Origin: Streptomyces kurssanovii
GTDB taxonomy: Bacteria > Actinomycetota > Actinomycetes > Streptomycetales > Streptomycetaceae
Direction: 5' to 3'
NCBI RefSeq assembly: GCF_014649695.1
Contig: NZ_BMTN01000007.1
Coordinates: 186,001-250,000, forward strand
Length of the DNA stretch: 64,000 nucleotides
Part shown: positions 43,591 to 52,783 of the stretch, in pieces
Numbering within the stretch: the first letter of the stretch is position 1
Layout: every line of letters begins with the position of its first letter
Notes under the pieces: model-generated
What the model was told of the DNA's origin: nothing
Databases searched by the model: none
The model's input: the letters and a program-made list of their open reading frames with translations, nothing else
Program-made: the position numbers and the translations under genes

Positions 43591-44178
43591 TCAGGTCCAG
43601 CCGGCTCCCTGCGCGATGCGGATCGCGTCCACCCGGTTGCGGGCCCCCACCTTGCGGATGACGCTCGCCATGTAGTTCCGGACCGTCCCCTGGGACAGGT
43701 GCAGCGAGGCGGCGACCTCCGCGATCGGCTGCCCCTTTGCGGCCAGCGCCAGCACGCTCAACTCCCGCTGCGTGAGGGGCATTTCCGCTGCCGCCAGGAA
43801 TCCGGCGGCGAGTGCCTCGTCCACGAACCGGTCCCCCTTCGCCGCGCGGCGCACCGCTGTCAGTAATCGGCTCTTGGAGCCGCCCTTGTCGACGAACCCG
43901 AGGGCGCCGGCCTGATAGGCCCTTCGCAGCACCCCTGGTCGCTGCGCCGGGACGAGTGCCACGAGGGCGACCTTTCCGGCCGGCGTCCGGTCAGCGGCCC
44001 TGGCCGGCTCGAGGCACTCCGCGTCGATGACGTACACGTCCGGCACCGGCGCGTCAGGGGCCGGTCTCTGCGGCCAGTGCGCAACGGAGGAGACATCGAA
44101 CTCGCCTCCACAGCGCAGCAGTTCCTCCAGCGCCGCCCGCAGCAGCCCGGCCTCGTACACCACGGTCACGCGTATCAT
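43591..44178 (-). CDS. ramR: RamR/AmfR, orphan LuxR-type response regulator of the ram operon
   Basis: A 195-residue regulator with ATG at 44178 behind AAGGGTGGG. The receiver domain begins IRVTVVYEAGLLRAALEELL: the usual acidic pair is largely missing (YEAG). An aspartate remains in VYVIDAECLEP (Asp52) and the Lys in GFVDKGG. The C-terminal HTH is LTQRELSVLALAAKGQPIAE followed by LHLSQGTVRNYMASVIRKVG. In Streptomyces this protein directly activates ramCSAB. Leu105 is encoded by TTA (43864-43866, minus strand), so translation should need the bldA tRNA. It is convergent with ramB and has no kinase partner nearby. Confidence 0.94.
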   Translation of the reverse strand: MIRVTVVYEAGLLRAALEELLRCGGEFDVSSVAHWPQRPAPDAPVPDVYVIDAECLEPARAADRTPAGKVALVALVPAQRPGVLRRAYQAGALGFVDKGGSKSRLLTAVRRAAKGDRFVDEALAAGFLAAAEMPLTQRELSVLALAAKGQPIAEVAASLHLSQGTVRNYMASVIRKVGARNRVDAIRIAQGAGWT

Positions 44179-44621
44179 TTCCCACCCTTGGTATGCCCGT
44201 CGCACCTGTTCGGCATGACGCTCCTGACCCGCCCCTCCTCCGAGTGCCCCCGCGATGGTCCGGGGAACGGGGCATTCGGAAGAGCAGGGGCGTTTGAGGT
44301 GGCGGATTGGCCGGATGCGTACCCGGACGGTTGAGCCGGTGCAGGCCATCGAGGGGCCGGCGGTAGGGCGCCGCGCGACAAATGGCCTGATACCGCGCGC
44401 CGGTGAGCTCTGGGCGGAGGGCCGGGACACCGGCACCGGCCGGCTGTCGTGGGCACCGGCGTCACTCGTAGGGGTGGCCCTCACCCATGTTCATGCGGGC
44501 GGGCCGCGCCTTGCCGCGTCGGGGCCGGATGCCGTTCGAGCCGGTCGGGCCGCCCTGCCCGAAGGGGCTGCGTTCCGCGGTAACGGCCACGCGGACGGGC
44601 GGCAGGGGCCATGATGGAGAC
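44179..44621. other. Intergenic region between ramR and the ATPase gene
   Basis: 443 bp between divergently transcribed genes. It must carry both promoters. The part next to ramR holds short motifs such as GGGGAACGGGGCATTCGG and a run of CTCCTGACCCGCCCCTCC; I see no copy of the GGTGAC composite site found upstream of ramC. Several overlapping reading frames here are Arg/Pro-rich and look spurious. Confidence 0.4.
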
Positions 44622-45125
44622 ATGGCGGGCCTCGAGGGTGTGGGACAACCGCGGCAGCGCGTCGGCGCGACCGCCGCACGGTGGGTACCGGCCGCCGACG
44701 ACGAACAGGCCCTCAAGGCCGTCGAGTTGTACGGCAACCCCACCGAGGCGGAGGTGCGTCTCCCCTCCCGGCCCGAGTCCGCCGCCACCGCCCGCCGGCT
44801 CACCCAGTGCGTGGTGCTGCGCCAGTGGGCGCTCCCGGCGCAGACCGGCGAGTACGCGGTCCTGCTCGTCTCCGAGCTCGTCGGCAACGCGGTACGCCAT
44901 ACCGGGGCGCGGGTGTTCGGCTTACGGATGCTGCGCCGCCGGGGCTGGATCCGCATCGAGGTGCGCGATCCGTCCCGGGGGCTGCCCTGTCTGATGCCCG
45001 TCACCGAGATGGACACCAGCGGCCGAGGCCTGTTCCTCGTCGACAAGCTCGCCGACCGCTGGGGTGTGGACCTGCTGCCGCGCGGCAAGACCACCTGGTT
45101 CGAGATGCGGGTCGCCGACCGCTGA
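44622..45125 (+). CDS. RsbW-like ATP-binding protein (HATPase_c, anti-sigma regulatory type)
   Basis: A 167-residue protein with a GHKL ATPase fold: LLVSELVGNAVRHTGARVF is the N-box and MDTSGRGLFLVDKLADRWGV the G-box. Streptomyces have many such short ATPases, related to anti-sigma factor kinases; the partner is usually not predictable. The ATG at 44622 follows GGAG closely; longer upstream frame is not protein-like. Codon 101 is TTA (44922-44924), making the gene a likely bldA target. A strong hairpin follows the stop. Confidence 0.85.
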   Translation: MAGLEGVGQPRQRVGATAARWVPAADDEQALKAVELYGNPTEAEVRLPSRPESAATARRLTQCVVLRQWALPAQTGEYAVLLVSELVGNAVRHTGARVFGLRMLRRRGWIRIEVRDPSRGLPCLMPVTEMDTSGRGLFLVDKLADRWGVDLLPRGKTTWFEMRVADR

Positions 45126-45183
45126 CGCCCGCCGATGCCGGACCGCTGACGCCCGCGGACGCCGGTGGGCCCGCGACGCGACG

Positions 45184-45232
45184 CACAGAAGCCCCCGTAC
45201 GCCGCGATGGCGGCGACTCGGGGGCTTCTGTG
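45184..45232. terminator. Perfect 14-bp hairpin after the ATPase gene
   Basis: CACAGAAGCCCCCG at 45184-45197 pairs exactly with 45219-45232; the 21-nt loop itself can form a small GC hairpin. Confidence 0.85.
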
Positions 45233-45238
45233 TGGAGC

Positions 45239-45266
45239 GCCGTGGATCGGGGGGTGTATCCACGGC
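45239..45266. other. Second small inverted repeat downstream of the ATPase terminator
   Basis: GCCGTGGAT at 45239-45247 pairs with ATCCACGGC at 45258-45266, loop CGGGGGGTGT. It may extend the termination region or be a regulatory site for the following intergenic segment. Confidence 0.5.
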
Positions 45267-45619
45267 CGCTGATGTCGACCTGGCCCGGGTCAATGGGGGT
45301 CGTGTCATCGACTATGACAGACGGACGCGTCATCTCCAAAATCCCATAAGAGGACAAAAGCCGTCGAACGGGAGATACCCCAAAGGAATCATAGGTGAAC
45401 GCACCTGCCTGCCTGGCATTCCATGCATAACTATCCCTGTCGACGCGTGATTCCTCCCCTTCAGGTCTTGGGTGACATCGCGTCCTGTCTTCGGATTCGA
45501 CGAGGAACGGCGGACGAGGAAGGGCGCCTGCCGGACGGTGGCGGCCCGGACATCGACAACTCGCCCACCCGCGGGTGACGATCCGCGGCCCGGAGCCGGC
45601 GAACCGGGATCGTGTCCCC
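45267..45619. other. AT-richer intergenic region upstream of the ADP-ribosyltransferase gene
   Basis: About 350 bp without a recognised gene. The segment 45310-45470 is much less GC-rich than its flanks. It contains tiny plus-strand frames, the better one being a GTG at 45393 with AAAGGA seven bases upstream that encodes 11 codons (VNAPACLAFHA). On the minus strand a 32-codon frame (ATG at about 45426, beginning MHGMPGRQVRSPMIPLGY) ends at a TGA that overlaps an ATG as GAGATGA. None has a known homologue that I recognise. The stretch is likely to hold the promoter of the downstream toxin-like gene. Confidence 0.4.
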
Positions 45620-45653
45620 ATGATCGCCACTCGCTCGCGGCGCCGGGGCCGCC

Positions 45654-46244
45654 ATGCTCACGCTGGCCCTGGCCGCCACCCTTGTCCCCGCGGCGGCAGG
45701 AACCGCCGCAGGAACCTCCCCAGCGGCCCCGGCCGTCGCTCCTGCCGCCGCCGCGGCCGTCTCCTGCCTGGTCGTCGAGGACCCGCTCCACGCCGCCGCC
45801 GACCGCAGTGTGGACATCGACAAGGTCACGCCGGCGCCGTCGTACCGCACCAACTGCAAGCAGCTGTACCGGGCCGACGGACGCGCCCCCGAGATCATCT
45901 TCGAGCAGGGCTTCCACCCGAAGGCGCCGCGGACCGGCCAGTACGACATCGAGAAGTACGTCCTCGTCAACCAGCCGTCGCCGTTCGTGTCGACGACCTA
46001 CGACCACGACCTCTACAAGCAGTGGAAGAGCGCGTGGAACTACTACATCGACGCCCCCGGCGGCATCGACGTCAACAAGACCATCGGTGACACCCATCGT
46101 TGGGCGGACCAGGTCGAGGTGGCCTTCCCCGGCGGCATCGACCGGGACTTCGTCGTCGGCACCTGCCCCGTCGACAAGCAGACCAAGCGCGAGATCATGA
46201 GCGAGTGCCGGGACAACCCGAACTACCTGCCCTGGCGCCTGTGA
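45654..46244 (+). CDS. Secreted guanine-specific ADP-ribosyltransferase (Scabin/ScARP, pierisin-like)
   Basis: A 196-residue predicted exported enzyme. CKQLYRADGRAPEIIFEQGF carries the NAD-binding Arg, NQPSPFVSTTYDHDLYKQW the STT motif, and RWADQVEVAFPGGI the ARTT-loop Gln-x-Glu (about residues 153-155). YIDAPGGIDVNKTIGDTH and the ending DNPNYLPW are close to Scabin of S. scabies and ScARP of S. coelicolor, which modify guanine bases and nucleosides. The ATG at 45654 gives a signal peptide lacking its positive charges. An ATG at 45620 encodes MIATRSRRR in another frame and would supply them if one base were removed near 45640-45650. This could be a sequencing error or a real lesion. Confidence 0.92.
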   Translation: MLTLALAATLVPAAAGTAAGTSPAAPAVAPAAAAAVSCLVVEDPLHAAADRSVDIDKVTPAPSYRTNCKQLYRADGRAPEIIFEQGFHPKAPRTGQYDIEKYVLVNQPSPFVSTTYDHDLYKQWKSAWNYYIDAPGGIDVNKTIGDTHRWADQVEVAFPGGIDRDFVVGTCPVDKQTKREIMSECRDNPNYLPWRL

Positions 46245-46255
46245 CCTGAACGGAA

Positions 46256-46293
46256 GAACGCCGCCCGGGACCGATCGGCCCCGGGCGGCGTTC
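46256..46293. terminator. Perfect 14-bp bidirectional hairpin
   Basis: GAACGCCGCCCGGG at 46256-46269 pairs exactly with 46280-46293, between the convergent ADP-ribosyltransferase and acetyltransferase genes. Confidence 0.85.
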
Positions 46294-46301
46294 CCGCGTC
46301 G

Positions 46302-46940
46302 TCACCGTGCGGCGAGGAGCGCCTCGGAGGCGACCGGCCGGAACCCCGCCCGCTGGAACGCCCGCACGCTGCGTGCGTTGCCCGGCGACTGCTGGGACCA
46401 CAGCACCGGCCCGGGCACCAGATGCCGGGCGGCGACGGCGAGCCGGGGACCGACGCCCCGGCCGCGTGCCGCCTCGTCGACCTCGACGGACACCTCCCAA
46501 CGGCCCGCCAGCCCCCGGCCGAGGACGAGCACTCCACCGTCCGCCGCCCAGACCCGCACCTCGTCGCGGCGCTTCAGGGCGCCGACCACCCGGGGATGCT
46601 CGCGGTCCTGGATCTCGCGCAGTTCGACACCCGGCTCCCCGGGCAGCGCCTCCGCGACCGTCACCAGGTCGATGGTGTCCATGGACCGTCCGGTGCGCCG
46701 CATCAGGGCGGCCAGGAATCCCGGGTTCATGGTGGCGGCCAGCCGGTCGGAGGCGGTGGCCGCCAGTTCGGCCCGTATCCACTCCGGGTCCTCGGCCGTG
46801 AAGACGACCGAGTGTGCGGTGAAGGCCACCACGCCCTCGTCACGGGCACCGGGCCGGTCCACCACCGTCACACCGCCGTCCGCGGGCGGGAACCGCCCCT
46901 GCGCCGCCGCGGCGAGTATCCGCCCCAGTTCGTCGCTCAT
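46302..46940 (-). CDS. GNAT family N-acetyltransferase
   Basis: A 212-residue protein with a GNAT domain in the C-terminal half: WEVSVEVDEAARGRGVGPRL is the acetyl-CoA-binding segment (R-x-x-G-x-G/A), and SPGNARSVRAFQRAGFRPV the conserved last helix and strand. The N-terminal half is a family-specific extension. ATG at 46940 with GGGGAGAG five bases upstream. The substrate is unknown. Confidence 0.82.
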   Translation of the reverse strand: MSDELGRILAAAAQGRFPPADGGVTVVDRPGARDEGVVAFTAHSVVFTAEDPEWIRAELAATASDRLAATMNPGFLAALMRRTGRSMDTIDLVTVAEALPGEPGVELREIQDREHPRVVGALKRRDEVRVWAADGGVLVLGRGLAGRWEVSVEVDEAARGRGVGPRLAVAARHLVPGPVLWSQQSPGNARSVRAFQRAGFRPVASEALLAAR

Positions 46941-47042
46941 CGCATCTCTCCCCGTTCGTGGGTACCGGCCTCGCCTCCATGATCGACGACGCGGGCCGAT
47001 AATCTGACCCCCGTCAGTAATGCACCAAGAAGGGGTGGACCG

Positions 47043-47258
47043 GTGGCGGACATCGAGTCAGCACGCAAGGCGTTCGACCGTTACGACGCGGACGGCGACG
47101 GCTTCATCACCGCGGCCGAGTACAAGACGGCCATGGCTCAGATGGGTGACTGGAACGTCACCGAGTCGGTGGCCGAGGCCGTGATCGCCGCACAGGACAC
47201 CGACAAGGACAAGCTCCTGTCGTTCGACGAGTTCTGGGCCCACCTGAACAAGGCCTGA
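47043..47258 (+). CDS. Two-EF-hand calcium-binding protein (CabD-like)
   Basis: A 71-residue acidic protein with two EF-hands: loop DADGDGFITAAE (residues 15-26) is canonical, and DTDKDKLLSFDE (about 52-63) is also complete, each between helices. Small EF-hand proteins of this size are typical of Streptomyces and act as calcium buffers or sensors. GTG start at 47043 after AAGGGGTGGACC. Single gene ending in a strong shared terminator. Confidence 0.93.
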   Translation: MADIESARKAFDRYDADGDGFITAAEYKTAMAQMGDWNVTESVAEAVIAAQDTDKDKLLSFDEFWAHLNKA

Positions 47259-47266
47259 CCCCGCGG

Positions 47267-47312
47267 GACATGGGAAGGCCCCCGGCACGCGCCGGGGGCC
47301 TTCCCATGTCCG
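47267..47312. terminator. Perfect 21-bp hairpin between the EF-hand gene and sdaA
   Basis: The arms 47267-47287 and 47292-47312 are fully complementary around ACGC; the core is GGGAAGGCCCCCGGC. It serves two convergent genes. Confidence 0.9.
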
Positions 47313-47323
47313 GTGCAGCCCGG

Positions 47324-48709
<1,386 letters not shown>

Positions 48710-48792
48710 GGGGAACTCCTTGTGGGGTGGTAGACGCCGTTGTCTGCCGGGTGCTGCAGAGGCATTGCGTGTGCGTGGTGCTTACGTGGTGC

Positions 48793-48830
48793 GGGGCACC
48801 GCGCGCACGGTCCAGTGTGCGCGGTGCCCC
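48793..48830. other. 16-bp hairpin between glyA and sdaA
   Basis: GGGGCACCGCGCGCAC at 48793-48808 pairs with 48815-48830 with one imperfect pair. A T-rich tract (TTTTGTTTTGTT) follows on the plus strand, opposite to the direction of glyA-sdaA transcription. It may reduce read-through into sdaA, or protect the glyA 3' end. Confidence 0.6.
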
Positions 48831-48864
48831 TTTTGTTTTGTTCGGGTCGGTTACGGGAGATCCG

Positions 48865-50124
48865 TCACAGACCAGGGTAGAGCGGGTGCTTCTCGGCCAG
48901 GGCCGTCACGCGGGCGCGCAGCGCCGGCACGTCGTACGACGGCTTCAGCGCCTCGGCGATGATGTCCGCGACCTCGCGGAAGTCCTCGTCCTGGAAGCCG
49001 CGCGTGGCCAGCGCCGGGGTGCCGATCCGCAGACCCGAGGTGACCATCGGCGGCCGCGGGTCGTTCGGGATGGCGTTGCGGTTGACCGTGATGCCGACCT
49101 CGTGGAGGCGGTCCTCGGCCTGCTGGCCGTCCAGCTCGGAGTTGCGCAGGTCCACCAGGACCAGGTGCACGTCCGTGCCGCCGGACAGGACGGAGACGCC
49201 GTGCTCGGTCACGTCGGCCTGGACCAGGCGCTCGGCGAGGATCCGGGCGCCGTCCAGCGTGCGCTGCTGGCGCTCCTTGAAGTCCTCGGAGGCGGCGATC
49301 TTGAAGGAGACCGCCTTCGCCGCGATGACGTGCTCCAGCGGGCCGCCCTGCTGGCCGGGGAAGACCGCGGAGTTGATCTTCTTGGCGAGCTCGGCGGTGG
49401 AGAGGATCACGCCGCCGCGCGGACCGCCGAGGGTCTTGTGCGTGGTCGTGGTGACGACGTGGGCGTGCGGCACCGGGTTGGGGTGCAGGCCCGCGGCCAC
49501 CAGGCCGGCGAAGTGCGCCATGTCGACCATCAGGTAGGCGCCGACCTCGTCGGCGACCCGCCGGAAGGCCGCGAAGTCCAGCTGGCGCGGGTAAGCGGAC
49601 CAGCCGGCGACGATCAGCTTCGGCTTGGACTCCTTGGCGAGGCGCTCGACCTCGGCCATGTCGACCTGGCCGGTGGCGTCGTCCACGTGGTACGCGACCA
49701 CGTTGTAGAGCTTGCCGGAGAAGTTGATCTTCATGCCGTGGGTCAGGTGACCGCCGTGGGCCAGGTTCAGGCCCATGATCGTGTCGCCCGGCTTCAGCAG
49801 CGCGAACATCGCGGCCGCGTTCGCCTGCGCGCCCGAGTGGGGCTGCACATTGGCGTGCTCGGCGCCGAACAGCGCCTTGATCCGGTCGATCGCGATCTGC
49901 TCGACCACGTCGACGTGCTCGCAGCCGCCGTAGTAGCGGCGGCCCGGGTAGCCCTCGGCGTACTTGTTGGTGAGGACGGAGCCCTGGGCCTCCATGACCG
50001 CGACCGGAGCGAAGTTCTCCGAGGCGATCATCTCGAGGGTGGACTGCTGACGGTGGAGCTCGGCGTCGACAGCGGCGGCGACGTCCGGGTCCAGCTCGTG
50101 GAGAGGGGTGTTGAGAAGCGACAT
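48865..50124 (-). CDS. glyA: Serine hydroxymethyltransferase
   Basis: A 419-residue PLP enzyme interconverting serine and glycine with tetrahydrofolate. [70 protein letters not shown] and the PLP-lysine block [14 protein letters not shown] are intact. The ATG at 50124 fits the family start ([14 protein letters not shown]); a longer frame upstream lies in the intergenic space. It is 22 bp downstream of gcvH in the riboswitch-controlled group, which suggests that this is the glycine-catabolic copy rather than the main biosynthetic one. Confidence 0.96.
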   Translation of the reverse strand: MSLLNTPLHELDPDVAAAVDAELHRQQSTLEMIASENFAPVAVMEAQGSVLTNKYAEGYPGRRYYGGCEHVDVVEQIAIDRIKALFGAEHANVQPHSGAQANAAAMFALLKPGDTIMGLNLAHGGHLTHGMKINFSGKLYNVVAYHVDDATGQVDMAEVERLAKESKPKLIVAGWSAYPRQLDFAAFRRVADEVGAYLMVDMAHFAGLVAAGLHPNPVPHAHVVTTTTHKTLGGPRGGVILSTAELAKKINSAVFPGQQGGPLEHVIAAKAVSFKIAASEDFKERQQRTLDGARILAERLVQADVTEHGVSVLSGGTDVHLVLVDLRNSELDGQQAEDRLHEVGITVNRNAIPNDPRPPMVTSGLRIGTPALATRGFQDEDFREVADIIAEALKPSYDVPALRARVTALAEKHPLYPGL

Positions 50125-50146
50125 CACTCGGTCCCTAAGGTTTTGG

Positions 50147-50521
50147 TCAGCCGGCGAAATCGGTGTACTCGTCCGCGGAGAGCAGGTCCTTCGGCTCCTC
50201 GCTGACACGTACCTTGAAGAGCCAACCGCCCTCGAACGGGGCGGAGTTCACCAGGGACGGGTCGTTGACGACGTCCTCGTTGGCCTCGGTGACCTCACCG
50301 CTGACCGGGGAGTACAGGTCGCTGACCGACTTGGTGGACTCCAGCTCGCCGCAGGTCTCGCCCGCGGTCACCGTGTCACCGACCTCGGGGAGCTGGACGT
50401 ACACCACGTCGCCGAGCGCGTTGGCCGCGTGCTCCGTGATGCCGACCGTCGACACGCCGTCCTCGGCGGCCGACAGCCACTCGTGCTCCTTGCTGTAGCG
50501 CAGCTGCTGGGGGTTGCTCAT
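50147..50521 (-). CDS. gcvH: Glycine cleavage system H protein
   Basis: A 124-residue lipoyl carrier. [20 protein letters not shown] opens the fold, and the lipoylated lysine is in [19 protein letters not shown]. It shuttles the aminomethyl group between GcvP and GcvT. It lies between gcvT (79 bp upstream) and glyA. No gcvP gene is in the window, so the P protein must be encoded elsewhere. Confidence 0.96.
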   Translation of the reverse strand: MSNPQQLRYSKEHEWLSAAEDGVSTVGITEHAANALGDVVYVQLPEVGDTVTAGETCGELESTKSVSDLYSPVSGEVTEANEDVVNDPSLVNSAPFEGGWLFKVRVSEEPKDLLSADEYTDFAG

Positions 50522-50600
50522 GACCTGAATTCTCCTGTACGCGGGGGAGTGCTGGTGAACGGGGAGAGGGTGCGGACGATCACTTCCGGCACCCGGAGGA

Positions 50601-51716
50601 TCACTTCTGGCGCTTGTAGAACGGCAGCGCCACGACCTCGTACGGCTCGTGGGTGCCCCGGATGTCGACGCCGACGCCCGGCGTGCCCGGCGCGGCGTGG
50701 GCCGCGTCCACGTAGGCCATGGCGATCGGCTTGCCGAGGGTGGGGCTCGGGGCGCCCGAGGTGACCTCGCCGATCACCGTGCCGTCCGCCACCACCGACA
50801 TGCCGGCGCGGGGCACCCGGCGGCCCTCCGCGATCAGGCCGACCAGCTTGCGCGGGGGCGCCGACTCGGCACGCTCCGCGGCTGCCGTGAGCGCCTCACG
50901 GCCGACGAAGTCGCCCTCCTTCTCGAACTTCACCACCCGGCCGAGGCCCGCGTCGAACGGGGTGAGCGCCGTGGTCAGCTCGTGCCCGTACAGCGGCATG
51001 CCCGCCTCCAGGCGCAGCGTGTCGCGGCAGGACAGGCCGCACGGGATCAGACCGGCGGGCGCGCCCGCGTCGGTCAGCGCCTGCCAGAGCTTCTCGGCGT
51101 GCTGCGGCTCGACGAACAGCTCGAAGCCGTCCTCGCCGGTGTAGCCGGTGCGGGCGATCAGCGCCGGGACGCCGGCCACGGTGCCCGGCAGACCCGCGTA
51201 GTACTTCAGACCGTCCAGATCGGCGTCGGTCAGCGACTTCAGGATGCCGGGGGACTCCGGGCCCTGGACCGCGATCAGCGCGTACGCGTCACGGTCGTCG
51301 CGCACGGTGGCGTCGAAGCCCTGGGCACGCTCTGTGAGGGCGTCGAGCACGATCTGGGCGTTGCCGGCGTTGGCGACGACCATGTACTCGTCCTCGCCGA
51401 GGCGGTAGACGATCAGATCGTCGAGGATGCCGCCGTCCTCCCGGCAGATCATCGTGTAGCGGGCGCGGCCGAGGCCGACGGTGCCGATGTTGCCGACCAG
51501 CGCGTGGTTCAGCAGATCGACGGCCTGCGGACCGGTGACGGTGATCTCACCCATGTGGGACAGGTCGAACAGCCCGGCCTTGGTGCGGACGGCGTTGTGC
51601 TCGTCACGCTCACTGCCGTACCGCAGGGGCATGTCCCAGCCGGCGAAATCGGTCATGGTCGCGCCCAGCGACCTGTGCAGGGCGTCGAGTGCGGTCAGAC
51701 GGGGGGCGTTGCTCAT
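50601..51716 (-). CDS. gcvT: Aminomethyltransferase (glycine cleavage T protein)
   Basis: A 371-residue folate-dependent enzyme. [36 protein letters not shown], and the C-terminal [20 protein letters not shown] are family blocks; the catalytic Asp in the [13 protein letters not shown] region is expected. The ATG at 51716 has GGGAG 8 nt upstream; the longer frame runs into the riboswitch. It is the first gene after the tandem glycine riboswitch. Confidence 0.95.
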   Translation of the reverse strand: MSNAPRLTALDALHRSLGATMTDFAGWDMPLRYGSERDEHNAVRTKAGLFDLSHMGEITVTGPQAVDLLNHALVGNIGTVGLGRARYTMICREDGGILDDLIVYRLGEDEYMVVANAGNAQIVLDALTERAQGFDATVRDDRDAYALIAVQGPESPGILKSLTDADLDGLKYYAGLPGTVAGVPALIARTGYTGEDGFELFVEPQHAEKLWQALTDAGAPAGLIPCGLSCRDTLRLEAGMPLYGHELTTALTPFDAGLGRVVKFEKEGDFVGREALTAAAERAESAPPRKLVGLIAEGRRVPRAGMSVVADGTVIGEVTSGAPSPTLGKPIAMAYVDAAHAAPGTPGVGVDIRGTHEPYEVVALPFYKRQK

Positions 51717-51756
51717 AGGTGTGGCTCCCAGGGCATGGCTGCGAGGACAATCCTCC

Positions 51757-51955
51757 CCATCTGTCATCGGAACCTGAGAGGTTCGCCCCGACTACGCGTA
51801 CGGGTAGTCGTGACTTGCACCTTGGGTGGAGCCACTCGAATGCGGCTCGCTTTTCAGATCTGCCTCATCACACGCGGTACGGGGCCTGAGAGATTCAAGG
51901 GAGGAACTTGCTCCTTCGGCGCCCGCCACAGAGGTGGCAGGGACTCTCCCGCGTG
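51757..51955 (-). promoter_or_regulatory. Tandem glycine riboswitch (two aptamers)
   Basis: On the minus strand, aptamer 1 spans 51955-51871: closing helix CACGCGG / CCGCGTG, then GGGAGAGTCC, the conserved GCGCCGAAGGAGCAA (51922-51908) and CTCTCAGG. Aptamer 2 spans about 51862-51757 with CACCCAAGGTGCAAGTC and GCGAACCTCTCAGGTTC, closed by ATCTG / CAGAT. It ends about 40 bp before gcvT. In this class glycine binding normally turns on gcv genes; here it should activate gcvT-gcvH-glyA and possibly sdaA. Confidence 0.93.
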
Positions 51956-52039
51956 GATTCAAGCGGCCGGTATGGAGTTGGCGCGCACATCATTGCACGC
52001 ATCGGGGAAGAGTGGAGCGTGAGGCCGCCCTGAAAACAC

Positions 52040-52067
52040 TTGAGCCGTATTACCAATTCTTTACACT
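52040..52067 (+). promoter_or_regulatory. Putative promoter of the P-loop protein gene
   Basis: TTGAGC at 52040-52045 and TACACT at 52062-52067 are separated by 16 bp in a locally AT-rich tract, 48 bp before the TTG start codon at 52115. This is a vegetative-type hexamer pair inferred by inspection. Confidence 0.5.
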
Positions 52068-52114
52068 TCATGGGCAAGGGTGTGGGATGACCCGACACGG
52101 GGAGGGGGACGACG

Positions 52115-52783
52115 TTGCAGCCGACCGGTGCATACGCCACGACCACGGGGGCGCCCGCGCCACCGGGCATGTCCGCCGTCCCGTCCCGGGCCGGAGCGGC
52201 CACGACCGCCATGCCCGTCCTGCGCGACCTGCGGCAGCGGGCCGGGCGCAGCCCGCACAGCCTGGTCTTCGCCGCCGGTGACGTGGTGGTCGTCTCCGGC
52301 CTCCCCGGCAGCGGCAAGTCCACGCTGATCCGGCGCGCGGCGCGGGGCCTCGGCATCGACTCGCAGGACACGAGGGACCGCTGGGACGCCCGCGCGCCCC
52401 GCTTCGTGCCCTACGCCGTCTACCGCCCGCTGGTACGGCTCGCCCACTACGCCGGGCTGTGGCGCGCCCTCCGCTCCGGCGAGAGCGTCGTCGTGCACGA
52501 CTGCGGCACACAGGCCTGGGTGCGGCGCTGGCTCGCCCGTGAGACACGCCGGCGCGGCACGTCCCTCCACCTGGTGCTGCTCGACGTGACGCCCCAGGTC
52601 GCGAGAGCGGGCCAGCGCGATCGGGGCCGCGGCGTCTCCGGCTACGCCTTCGCCCGCCACCGCCGGGCCGTGTCCCGCCTGGTCGCCGACGCGGAGGCGG
52701 GCCGCCTGCCGTCCGGCTGCGCGTCGGCGGTCCTCCTGGACCGCGAGGCGGCGGGGACGCTGGGGCGACTGGGCTTCGAGTAG
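52115..52783 (+). CDS. P-loop AAA-type ATP-binding protein (zeta-toxin/kinase-like)
   Basis: A 222-residue protein with Walker A VVVVSGLPGSGKSTLIRRAA near residue 60, SLHLVLLDVTPQVARAGQRD downstream and RGVSGYAFARHRRAVSRL, a layout found in AAA_33-type small-molecule kinases and zeta-like phosphotransferases. The target is unknown. The start is the TTG at 52115, which has GGGGAGGGGG six bases upstream. It stands alone, divergent from the glycine riboswitch. Confidence 0.8.
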   Translation: MQPTGAYATTTGAPAPPGMSAVPSRAGAATTAMPVLRDLRQRAGRSPHSLVFAAGDVVVVSGLPGSGKSTLIRRAARGLGIDSQDTRDRWDARAPRFVPYAVYRPLVRLAHYAGLWRALRSGESVVVHDCGTQAWVRRWLARETRRRGTSLHLVLLDVTPQVARAGQRDRGRGVSGYAFARHRRAVSRLVADAEAGRLPSGCASAVLLDREAAGTLGRLGFE

